Assembly (NCBI GenBank): GCA_041905785.1
Contig: JAYRKJ010000015.1
Location: 1 to 64,000, forward strand
DNA length: 64,000 nt
Source: Roseateles_B sp041905785
GTDB lineage: Bacteria > Pseudomonadota > Gammaproteobacteria > Burkholderiales > Burkholderiaceae_C
Direction of reading: 5' to 3'
Under the pieces are notes generated by a model. It worked only from the letters and a program-made list of their open reading frames with translations. It was not told the origin of the DNA and made no database searches. A program made the translations under genes and the position numbers. Shown piece by piece: positions 1 through 6,486 of this stretch (position 1 is its first letter; the number at the start of each line of letters is the position of its first letter).

Positions 1-193
1 TGTTGATCGTGATGCCGCGAGCCTTTTCTTCGGGCGCAGCGTCGATCTGGTCGTAGGCCTTGGCTTCACCGCCGAACTTGGAAGCCAGCACCGTTGCGAT
101 CGCAGCGGTCAGCGTGGTCTTGCCATGATCAACGTGACCAATCGTGCCCACGTTCACGTGCGGCTTGGTACGTTCAAACTTGCCTTTTGCCAT
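1..193 (-). CDS. tuf: Elongation factor Tu, N-terminal part (runs off window)
   Basis: This is the first 64 codons of EF-Tu, the GTPase that delivers aminoacyl-tRNA to the ribosome. The ATG is at 193, and the protein begins MAKGKFERTKPHVNVGTIGH, with the P-loop GHVDHGKTT visible. The rest of the gene lies left of the window. A purine-rich ribosome site (AGGAGCGCAAG) precedes the start. The three tRNA genes upstream on the same strand form the usual Burkholderiales tRNA-Tyr/Gly/Thr-tuf transcript. Identification is secure. Confidence 0.97.
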   Translation of the reverse strand, partial: MAKGKFERTKPHVNVGTIGHVDHGKTTLTAAIATVLASKFGGEAKAYDQIDAAPEEKARGITIN

Positions 194-241
194 CTTGCGC
201 TCCTGGCGATCAGATCAGAAAAGAGAAGGGGAGAAATGAGG

Positions 242-316
<75 letters not shown>

Positions 317-388
317 ATCGACACGGGTTTGACGACTGCGCATCAAGCCTTCACCAAACCGGTGTCGACATATCCTTCAAGCCACCGC

Positions 389-462
389 TGGAGCGGGAGA
401 CGGGAATCGAACCCGCGTCATTAGCTTGGAAGGCTAAGGTTCTACCATTGAACTACTCCCGC
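389..462 (-). tRNA. tRNA-Gly (anticodon TCC)
   Basis: The complement begins GCGGGAGTAGTTCAATGG and ends CTCCCGCTCCA. The acceptor stem pairs perfectly, the anticodon loop reads CTTCCAA, the T-loop contains GGTTCGATTCC, and CCA is encoded. It is the middle gene of the three-tRNA block before tuf. Confidence 0.96.
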
Positions 463-516
463 CCGGGAGTTTCTCTTTGAGCCAGAACCACCGACCCATC
501 GAGTTTGCTTTTGCCT

Positions 517-602
517 TGGTGGAGGAGGCTGGATTCGAACCAGCGTACGCGTAAGCGGGCAGATTTACAGTCTGCTGCCTTTAACCACTCGGCCACCCCT
601 CC
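517..602 (-). tRNA. tRNA-Tyr (anticodon GTA)
   Basis: The complement begins GGAGGGGTGGCCGAGTGG. It has the long variable arm expected for a bacterial tyrosine tRNA, an anticodon loop CTGTAAA, a T-arm GGTTCGAATCC and an encoded CCA. At 86 nt it is a class II tRNA. Acceptor pairing GGAGGGG/CTCCTCC includes G-U pairs. It is the first gene of the tRNA-tuf transcript, so the promoter should lie in the gap to its right. Confidence 0.96.
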
Positions 603-648
603 GAGGCAAGCCCGCTACTGTAGCACAGTTTCCCGAGGCCTCAAACAA

Positions 649-684
649 TCTTTCGAAAACTTCTTCGAAAACTTCTTCGAAAAC
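649..684. repeat. 12-bp tandem repeat, three copies
   Basis: Three head-to-tail copies of TTCTTCGAAAAC; the first copy has one mismatch. Each contains the palindrome TTCGAA. The tract lies about 50 bp upstream of the tRNA-Tyr gene, so it could influence the tRNA-tuf promoter. Confidence 0.85.
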
Positions 685-956
685 TTTCTCAACCTCAGCC
701 GCCAACACTCTCAAGCACCCCAATGAAGCCAAGGCACCCCAAGAACGTCAACTCACCGTACCCAGCTGCCATCTCGTTTCGAGATCACATCAGCGGAGCC
801 AGCGACTATAGCAGACTCGACTCAAGGGCATCAAGGCTTAGCCGCGCCTCGGCGTCCACAACTGCCGAAAAAGCATACCAATCAGCTACCAAGCCCCTCG
901 ACCCAGATCACCCACCAGCGCTGCTGAATCGACACGCCAGGAAAGGCCGGACAAAC

Positions 957-1016
957 GGTCGCACCAGCAGTCGCACCAGCAGTCGCACCAGCAGTCGCAC
1001 CGTCGGTCGCACCGCC
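957..1016. repeat. 12-bp tandem repeat, five copies
   Basis: Five head-to-tail copies of a unit close to AGTCGCACCAGC. The middle copies are identical, and the outer ones diverge at both ends (GGTCGCACCAGC, AGTCGCACCGTC, GGTCGCACCGCC). The unit is too short and has no spacers, so it is not CRISPR. It is a simple direct repeat in non-coding DNA and could vary in copy number between strains. Confidence 0.9.
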
Positions 1017-1046
1017 ACCACAGCAGGGAAAACACGGCCCCAAAAG

Positions 1047-1095
1047 TGGTAGCAAAGTGGCTCTATTGATCGTTATAGTGGCATGGCATTGGTTG
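1047..1095 (+). promoter_or_regulatory. Two degenerate NagQ-like boxes before the TonB receptor gene (tentative)
   Basis: TGGTAGCAAAGTGGCTC (1047-1063) and TGGCATGGCATTGGTTG (1079-1095) both keep two TGG triplets exactly 11 bp apart. This is the spacing of the much better boxes at nagK, the halogenase and lanB. The two copies are 32 bp (about three turns) apart. Because only the TGG core is conserved and the DNA is G-rich, chance is a real alternative. Confidence 0.3.
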
Positions 1096-1210
1096 CATTT
1101 GAGGTGTGTTTGGTGATGCCTTTGGCCGGTGGATCTCTCCGCACGGATGACGGCATCAAGTCTTTCAACAGGCCAGACCCATGTTCGCTGGCCACATCGA
1201 GGAGCAGTTC

Positions 1211-3841
1211 ATGAAGGTCATCAAGACCCCCGTCGCCGCTGCGGTGAGCATCGCCCTGCTGGGCGCTGCCATGTCAGCGCAGGCACAACAGGCCGAGCCG
1301 GCCAAGAAGGACGGCAATCAGCTGGAACAGGTGGTCGTCACCGGCATCCGCGCTTCGCTGCAGTCGGCCGCCAATATCAAGCGAAACGCCAACGCCGTGG
1401 TCGATGCGGTGACCGCAGAAGACGTAGGCAAGCTTCCCGATTCCGATGTCGGCGAATCGCTGGGCCGACTGCCCGGCATCACGGTCGGCCGCGCCTTCGG
1501 CCAGGGCGCTTCGGTGTCAGTGCGCGGCTCGGATCCGCAGATGACCTATACCACCCTGAACGGTCAGAGCGTGGCCTCGACCGGCTGGTATGACCAGGCT
1601 ACGGTGGACCGCTCCTTCAACTACTCGCTGCTGCCTTCCGAGCTGATCGGCGGCATGGAGGTCTACAAGTCCTCGCAGGCCGATCTGACCGAAGGCGGCA
1701 TCGGCGGCACCGTGATCGTCAAGACCCGCAAGCCCCTGGACCTGAAGGCCAACACCGCCTTCGCCAGCGTCAAGCTGGGCAAGGGAACGGTCAGCACCGA
1801 CCTGGCCAAGGACGCTGCCGGCCTCTACAGCTGGCGCAACGATGCCAAGACCTTCGGCGTCCTGGTGGCCGGCGCCATGGAAAAGAGCAATTACGTTCGC
1901 CGCGGCATCGAATCTGACGCGGGCTGGTCCGGCGACGTCGCGCCTGCAACCTTCGTGCAGAACCGCAAGCGCACCGCCATGAACCTGACGCTGCAGGGCA
2001 AGCCGGCCGACAACGTCGACCTGGGCTTGAACTACCTGAACCTGGAGCTGACTGGCGACAACACGAACAGCAATCTCTACCTGTTCATGGGTCAGAACGA
2101 CGGCAACTGCAAGCAAAAGAATGCAGCTGGCCTGTGCGTGAAGGCCGTGGCCGGCGACGCCGACCCGGTCAACACTTTCATGCAGACCTGGGCACGCCAG
2201 GGCAAGATGAGCTCCGACAGCCTGGTGCTGAATGGTTCCTACCACACCGACAGCTTCAAGCTCGAGGCCGTGGCCGGCCAGACCAAGGCCAAGGGCGGCA
2301 CCACGCACACCATGAACTATGGCGTGGGCTGGTGGGACGACGGTCAGAGCCTGCCCAAGTTCAAGGGCACCATCGACGCCACCGGCAAGCAGATCGTGAT
2401 CTCGCCCTCCGTGCCCATGGATGTGTCGGTTGCCAATCTGCCCAAGAAGCTCTCCCCGACCGGCTGGGCCACCGACCAGCAGCAACCCAATGCCGACAGG
2501 GAAAACTTCGCGCAGGCGGACGCCACCTTTGACCTCGACTGGAACGGCCTGACCTCGTTCAAGACCGGTCTGCGCGCCACCAAGCACAAGTACGAGCAGA
2601 GCGCGCTGCGCGGCAAGTTCAGCAGCACCGTGATCCAGGGCAACACCAGTGACCTGTACAGCGGCTCCGTCAAGATGGGCCCCAACGGCTGGGACTTCCC
2701 CAAGGCCAACCTGGATGCGATGGCCGACCTCTACACCAAGAACACGGCCTCCTGGACCACGCAGCGCTCCAGCTTCGCCGAGATTGAGGAAGAGAACCGG
2801 GCTGCCTACGGCATGTTCGAGTTCGAGAAGGCCGGCTGGCGCGGCAACTTCGGCCTGCGTTACGTCCACACCAACGTGACCGGCCGCGGCTACAAGTTCG
2901 ACGGCACGCCCCTGGCACCCAACGATGTGCCCAACAACGACGGCTGGGGAAAAACCATCCGCGAAGAAAAGGCCAGCTACAGCGACTGGCTGCCCAGCCT
3001 GAACGCGGCCTACACCATCGACAAGAACCTGGTGCTGCGCGTGGCCGCCTCCAAGGCCATCACCCGCCCCAACTTCGAGTACATGTTCCTGACCAAGCAG
3101 GCCGGCTACAACGACGATCGCGTTGGCAACGAGTCCATGACCTTTGGTAGCGTGGGTCTGAAGCCGCAGTCGTCCAAGCAGTTCGATTTGGGCATCGAGT
3201 ACTACTACGGCAAGGGCAACATGGTGTCGGCTGCGGTCTTCCACAAGACCATCGACAACTTCGTGACGGCCCTGGTCAAGACCAACCAGAAGCTGGGCGT
3301 CGTCGACCCCTTGAGCAAGGTCGACAACTGGACGGTGAACGAGTACATCAACGCTGGCGGCGGCAAGATCAACGGCATCGAGACCCAGATCAACCACAGC
3401 CTCGACAACGGCTTCGGCATTGCGGCCAGCTACACCTACGCCGACGCCAAGGCCCCCAGCGCAAGCTATCCTGACCGCCTGGCCCTGTTCACCCAATCGT
3501 CCAAGCACACTCTCAACCTGGTGGGCTTCTACGAGACGGCGGACTACTCGGCCCGTCTGGCCTACAACTGGCGCTCCAAGTACATGATTCGTGAAACGGG
3601 CTACTACAGCTACCGCATGCACGATCCGTACGGCTCGCTGGACTTCAGCGCCGGCTGGAACATCAACAAGAACCTGCGCCTGAGCTTCGAAGCCATCAAC
3701 TTGCTGAAGAAGGATGACGTGCAGTACGGTGCCGCCGACGCGGACAACCCGAACGTCAAGGGCAGCATGAAGGTCGGCTATCCCGCCTGGTCGTTCATGG
3801 GCGAGACCACTTACCGCCTCGGCCTGCACGCCAAGTTCTGA
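1211..3841 (+). CDS. TonB-dependent outer-membrane receptor (TonB-Xanth-Caul type)
   Basis: This 876-residue outer-membrane transporter takes up a large substrate using TonB energy. The start at 1211 is chosen over an ATG 30 nt upstream because GAGGAG lies just before it and it begins a clean signal peptide (MKVIKTPVAAAVSIALL...SAQA). A TonB-box-like stretch (LEQVVVTGIR) leads into the plug domain, with landmarks DVGKLPDSDVGESLGRLPGI, VSVRGSDPQ and EGGIGGTVIVKTRKPL. The C-terminus ends in an aromatic beta-strand (YRLGLHAKF). The LPDSDVGE/GGTV pattern is that of the family linked to carbohydrate uptake in Xanthomonas and Caulobacter. Together with the GlcNAc operon at 13-22 kb, I infer a chito-oligosaccharide or GlcNAc-glycan receptor. 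The family is clear; the substrate is inferred. Confidence 0.92.
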   Translation: MKVIKTPVAAAVSIALLGAAMSAQAQQAEPAKKDGNQLEQVVVTGIRASLQSAANIKRNANAVVDAVTAEDVGKLPDSDVGESLGRLPGITVGRAFGQGASVSVRGSDPQMTYTTLNGQSVASTGWYDQATVDRSFNYSLLPSELIGGMEVYKSSQADLTEGGIGGTVIVKTRKPLDLKANTAFASVKLGKGTVSTDLAKDAAGLYSWRNDAKTFGVLVAGAMEKSNYVRRGIESDAGWSGDVAPATFVQNRKRTAMNLTLQGKPADNVDLGLNYLNLELTGDNTNSNLYLFMGQNDGNCKQKNAAGLCVKAVAGDADPVNTFMQTWARQGKMSSDSLVLNGSYHTDSFKLEAVAGQTKAKGGTTHTMNYGVGWWDDGQSLPKFKGTIDATGKQIVISPSVPMDVSVANLPKKLSPTGWATDQQQPNADRENFAQADATFDLDWNGLTSFKTGLRATKHKYEQSALRGKFSSTVIQGNTSDLYSGSVKMGPNGWDFPKANLDAMADLYTKNTASWTTQRSSFAEIEEENRAAYGMFEFEKAGWRGNFGLRYVHTNVTGRGYKFDGTPLAPNDVPNNDGWGKTIREEKASYSDWLPSLNAAYTIDKNLVLRVAASKAITRPNFEYMFLTKQAGYNDDRVGNESMTFGSVGLKPQSSKQFDLGIEYYYGKGNMVSAAVFHKTIDNFVTALVKTNQKLGVVDPLSKVDNWTVNEYINAGGGKINGIETQINHSLDNGFGIAASYTYADAKAPSASYPDRLALFTQSSKHTLNLVGFYETADYSARLAYNWRSKYMIRETGYYSYRMHDPYGSLDFSAGWNINKNLRLSFEAINLLKKDDVQYGAADADNPNVKGSMKVGYPAWSFMGETTYRLGLHAKF

Positions 3842-3869
3842 CAGCAGACACGCCTTTCGTGAGGAACTC

Positions 3870-3894
3870 AAGCCCGGCTCTGCCGGGCTTTTTT
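3870..3894 (+). terminator. Rho-independent terminator after the TonB receptor gene
   Basis: AAGCCCGGC-TCT-GCCGGGCTT forms a perfect 9-bp stem with a 3-nt loop. It is followed by a run of T, 29 nt after the receptor stop codon. Confidence 0.92.
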
Positions 3895-3930
3895 CATTTG
3901 CGCCCACCGGCGATCGGGACGGCACAAACG

Positions 3931-3957
3931 CAAGTGGGGGCCGCAGGCCCCCACTTG
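3931..3957 (-). terminator. Strong hairpin ending the lanthipeptide operon
   Basis: CAAGTGGGGGCC-GCA-GGCCCCCACTTG is a perfect 12-bp stem with a 3-nt loop, placed 43 bp past the last precursor gene. The T run after it on the minus strand is short (GCGTTTGTG), so it may act as a terminator or as a 3' stabiliser. Confidence 0.7.
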
Positions 3958-4000
3958 AGATCAAACAACGATCAGGCAAGCGCCCAGATCATGCGCCGGA

Positions 4001-4270
4001 TCAGCACAGCGCACTGGCTCCACCGCAGCGCGGTGTCCGCGAGGCGGGCGGGCAGGCGCTCGTGGCGCAGTTGCCCGTGGCGGGGGGGCAGTTCTGGGTT
4101 TCAGGCACCCCTGTGGGGCAGCCCGTGGCGGCGTTGACCGTGACGCAGGGGCGGTTGGTGGGATCCTCGCCGCACGCGGCGATCGAGGTGTAGCCACCGG
4201 CCACGTCGCCCAGCTCCTGGCTGCTGAGTTGGCGCACCGAGGTCGTGGACAGCGTCAGTTTCTTGCTCAT
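4001..4270 (-). CDS. Lanthipeptide precursor 1 (89 aa, double-glycine leader)
   Basis: This is a small precursor peptide. Residues 1-26 form a leader beginning MSKKLTLSTTSVRQLSSQEL and ending GDVAGG, a double-glycine cleavage site. The core starts YTS and holds eight cysteines with many Ser/Thr placed three residues before a Cys (TQNC, TGNC, TSAC, TPRC, SALC). Two CPPA segments occur. The start has a good AAAGGAG site. It shares the leader pattern 'TTSVR-L-S' with the two neighbouring precursors and lies downstream of lanB and lanC, so I call it a class I lanthipeptide substrate. The core sequence matches nothing I recognise. An ATG further upstream in frame is less likely because it lies inside precursor 2. 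Confidence 0.85.
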   Translation of the reverse strand: MSKKLTLSTTSVRQLSSQELGDVAGGYTSIAACGEDPTNRPCVTVNAATGCPTGVPETQNCPPATGNCATSACPPASRTPRCGGASALC

Positions 4271-4317
4271 GTTCAGGTCTCCTTTGGGAATGATGGGAAT
4301 GCGCGCCACGATGGCGC

Positions 4318-4575
4318 TCAGATGCACCAGCCCTTGGTAACTTGGGTCGTGGGCGTAGGGCAGTTGGCCGAGGCCGGCGGGCAGGTGACCGTGGCCTGCG
4401 GGGGGCAGTACCTCGTCTGGCAAGGGTCGTTGGACGGACAGGGGCCGCAATAGGCGTTGGACAGCGACGTGTTGCCGGTCGGACCGCCGTCAGCGCCGGC
4501 GACCTGGCCGACTTCGGACGATGACAGACTGCGCACGGAGGTCGTGCTCAGCCGCAGGCGAGTGGATTTGCTCAT
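4318..4575 (-). CDS. Lanthipeptide precursor 2 (85 aa)
   Basis: This is the second precursor of the operon. The leader begins MSKSTRLRLSTTSVRSLSSSEVGQ and ends VAGA, a Gly-Ala variant of the double-glycine site, followed directly by DGG; cleavage after GA or after GG are both possible. The core has seven cysteines, several preceded at -3 by Ser or Thr (TRYC, TVTC, SANC), with linkers CPPQA and CPPA. It lies 47 bp upstream of precursor 1 and probably shares its transcript. A perfect 13-bp hairpin stands in the gap before it. Confidence 0.83.
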   Translation of the reverse strand: MSKSTRLRLSTTSVRSLSSSEVGQVAGADGGPTGNTSLSNAYCGPCPSNDPCQTRYCPPQATVTCPPASANCPTPTTQVTKGWCI

Positions 4576-4674
4576 TGAAGATCCTCATTGAAGGGACTAG
4601 GGAAGGCGGCTTGCAAGCAGCCGCTGCGAAGGTGCCCGGGCCGTTCACGGCGGCCCTTGGGCAGCGGCGCCTTC

Positions 4675-4706
4675 GCGCCCTGGAGCTCCGTGCAGCTCCA
4701 GGGCGC
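4675..4706 (-). promoter_or_regulatory. Perfect 13-bp hairpin inside the lanthipeptide operon
   Basis: GCGCCCTGGAGCT, a 6-nt loop, then the exact reverse complement AGCTCCAGGGCGC. No T run follows on either strand, so it is unlikely to be a full terminator. Its place between precursor genes suggests differential mRNA stability or partial termination. Confidence 0.6.
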
Positions 4707-4813
4707 TGGGCGTCGCATTCGCCACGGTGCGTTTCCAGCCCGGCCGGGCCTTCCTGCACGGAGGCGGGTTCAGAGACTGGCCGGACGCGCGGCGCGCCCA
4801 ATGCCGCCAGTCC

Positions 4814-4852
4814 GGGTCTGTCTAGCGGGTCTGTCTAGCGGGTCGGTCAAGC
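4814..4852. repeat. 13-bp tandem repeat, three copies
   Basis: Two identical copies of GGGTCTGTCTAGC are followed by a third with two changes and a truncated fourth. They lie just downstream of precursor 3. Confidence 0.8.
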
Positions 4853-4899
4853 GGGTCGGATCGCGCAGACAGAACACCCGGCCGGACCAATGCGGCGAC

Positions 4900-5196
4900 T
4901 CAGGCCCCCGGCACGCAGACGGCCCCGGTGGGCGCGCAGCCACGGTCGTGGGTAGGCGGCACGCAGGTCGGCAAGCTGGCCGGCGGGCAGCCTGCGGAGG
5001 CCGGCGGGCAGCCCGCCGTCGCAGGGGGACAGGTGTTGCTGACGGGGCAGCCCACGGACCAGCCCGCGCACCCTGCTTGTGCCGGACCGGTATACGACAC
5101 CGGCGGCGTGTAGCCACCGGCAACGCCTTGCTGCTCGCCCTCGTTGAGATGCCGGACCGAGGTCGTGTTCAGGTCCAATTTCCTGTTCTTGCTCAT
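4900..5196 (-). CDS. Lanthipeptide precursor 3 (98 aa) with repeated Cys-Pro-Pro-Ala units
   Basis: This is the first precursor after lanC in transcription order. The leader begins MSKNRKLDLNTTSVRHLNEG and ends GVAGG, with core start YTPP as in precursor 1's Y-T. The core has eight cysteines. Its centre is a regular array SNTC-PPA-TAGC-PPA-SAGC-PPA-S, which at the DNA level is a tandem of about 21 bp. If the Ser/Thr are dehydrated by LanB and joined by LanC to the Cys three residues later, the product would be a string of four-residue lanthionine rings joined by PPA linkers. That structure is inferred; only the sequence pattern is seen. Confidence 0.86.
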   Translation of the reverse strand: MSKNRKLDLNTTSVRHLNEGEQQGVAGGYTPPVSYTGPAQAGCAGWSVGCPVSNTCPPATAGCPPASAGCPPASLPTCVPPTHDRGCAPTGAVCVPGA

Positions 5197-5268
5197 GGTT
5201 CTTCCTTGCTGGGTGAGCCGCCTTGAACTGCTGCCTGCGGGGCTCGAAAGCAGGCCCTGCGTAGGTGT

Positions 5269-6486
5269 TCAGCTCAGCAACGGCTGAGTCGGCCGCAATG
5301 CACGCCGGCCGGCCAGAAAGGGCAGGCTCCAGCGCAGCGACGGAACGCAGCCCTGCTGCAGCTCTGCCAGTGCCAGGGCCAGCCCGGCGTACCCTTCCAG
5401 CAGGCTCAGGTCCGGCGCTTCCGCGGCCTCCAGCTCGGCCAGCAGCCCCTCATGGCCGTCCGGCGCATGCTGGCTGCGGAAACGGGCGACCAGTTCGGTT
5501 CGCTGTGGGGCCAACTGGTGCAGCAACCAGGCGGAGCCGACGCTGCCGTGGCAGAGCCAGGCATCGGCAAAGCCCAAGCTCAGCAACGGCCGCTGCGAAA
5601 GCGAGTGCAGCAAGCGCTCCGCCCAGGCCTCCAGGCCCGCATCCCCAAGCGCCAACGCCGACAGCTGCAAGGCCGCGGCCATGCCCAGGTCGCCGTAGCA
5701 CCAGGCACAGCGCGACCCGCCTGGCTCCTCCGCCGCCACGCCGAAGTGGGCATGGCCGCCGATTTGCTCGTGGCGCCTGAGTGCCAGCAGGCTGCCTTGC
5801 AGCAAACGACGCCCCTGCTCAGCGCCACTGGCGCCGCAAGCCTGCGCGTATGCCAGCGCAGCCAACACCCCTGCCTGGCCGTGGGCAACACCCAGATCGG
5901 TGCAGCCCGTTGGATGCGCGTCTCCCATGGGAAAGCCCCGGATCCAGGCCGCGGGCGTGAACCAGGAAAACCCGCCCCCGCCATCTGCCCTGGCCAGGGC
6001 GGCCAGGCGCGTGATGCAAGCCTCGGCCAAGGGCAAGGCGCAGCCCTGCTGCTCGCGATACGCCGCGTAGACCAGCAGGCCGCCGAGCCCGGCTATCAGG
6101 TCAAAATGGTGGGGCAGGCCCTCGCCGGTCGCCAGGCTGTCCAGCAAGTGCTCGTCGGCCTCCCGGGCCGCTTCCTCGGCCAACCCCAAGCCATGGCGGT
6201 GGTCCAGCTCCAGCGCGGCCAGCAGCAGCCCCTGGATGCCCTGGAACAGCCCGTGCGGATAGCGCGGCAGCATCGACAGCAGCCGCATCAGCCGTTCCGT
6301 CATCCAGCCGGCATCGAGTCCGGGCGCGTCGCCCTGCGCTGCTGCCAACTCGTCCAGCGCACTGAGCGCCAGCAGTTGGCCGGCCGCGCCGCGCGCATAG
6401 CTCGCGTCGAGCCAGTCCTGGTCCAGCGCCCGGTGCAGACGACACCGCACGGCATCGATCAGCCGAGCCTGCGCTGCTGCCGTCAT
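5269..6486 (-). CDS. lanC: LanC-type lanthipeptide cyclase
   Basis: This 405-residue zinc enzyme of the LanC family adds Cys thiols to dehydrated Ser/Thr to make lanthionine rings. The expected zinc ligands are present: Cys263 in AWCYGDLG and Cys312-His313 in LCHGSVG. The active-site histidine motif AHGQAG (His202) is also present. Length is normal for a stand-alone class I cyclase. Its ATG overlaps the lanB stop by ATGA, so the two are translationally coupled. Three precursors follow on the same strand. The catalytic residues look intact. Confidence 0.93.
   Translation of the reverse strand: MTAAAQARLIDAVRCRLHRALDQDWLDASYARGAAGQLLALSALDELAAAQGDAPGLDAGWMTERLMRLLSMLPRYPHGLFQGIQGLLLAALELDHRHGLGLAEEAAREADEHLLDSLATGEGLPHHFDLIAGLGGLLVYAAYREQQGCALPLAEACITRLAALARADGGGGFSWFTPAAWIRGFPMGDAHPTGCTDLGVAHGQAGVLAALAYAQACGASGAEQGRRLLQGSLLALRRHEQIGGHAHFGVAAEEPGGSRCAWCYGDLGMAAALQLSALALGDAGLEAWAERLLHSLSQRPLLSLGFADAWLCHGSVGSAWLLHQLAPQRTELVARFRSQHAPDGHEGLLAELEAAEAPDLSLLEGYAGLALALAELQQGCVPSLRWSLPFLAGRRALRPTQPLLS

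Larger units (their letters stand above)
603..1210. other. Intergenic gap with two tandem repeat tracts
   Basis: No convincing gene is present here. The gap separates the leftward tRNA-tuf unit from the rightward TonB receptor gene, so it should hold both promoters. It contains two separate 12-bp tandem repeats (649-684 and 957-1016) and, near 1047-1095, two degenerate copies of the direct-repeat box seen at nagK. Short open frames across it have no ribosome site and no recognisable product. Confidence 0.6.
4576..4899. other. Gap between lanthipeptide precursors 3 and 2
   Basis: These 324 bp hold no gene I can support. They contain a perfect 13-bp inverted repeat (4675-4706) and a 13-bp tandem repeat (4814-4852). 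The gap is long for an operon of small peptides, so it may carry an RNA processing or stability element, or the degraded remains of another precursor. Confidence 0.6.

Noticed and set aside
957..1016. Regular repeats that might be a CRISPR array
   Set aside because: The unit is 12 bp, copies are head-to-tail with no spacers, and no cas genes are near.
1517..3979. A long minus-strand open frame (about 820 codons) across the TonB receptor gene
   Set aside because: It is the antisense shadow of a strongly supported gene; its product is Val/Gly/Ala/His-rich with no domain, and no ribosome site is present.
4001..4450. Longer version of lanthipeptide precursor 1 starting at 4450
   Set aside because: That start lies inside precursor 2 and lacks a ribosome site, while the ATG at 4270 has AAAGGAG and begins the shared leader.
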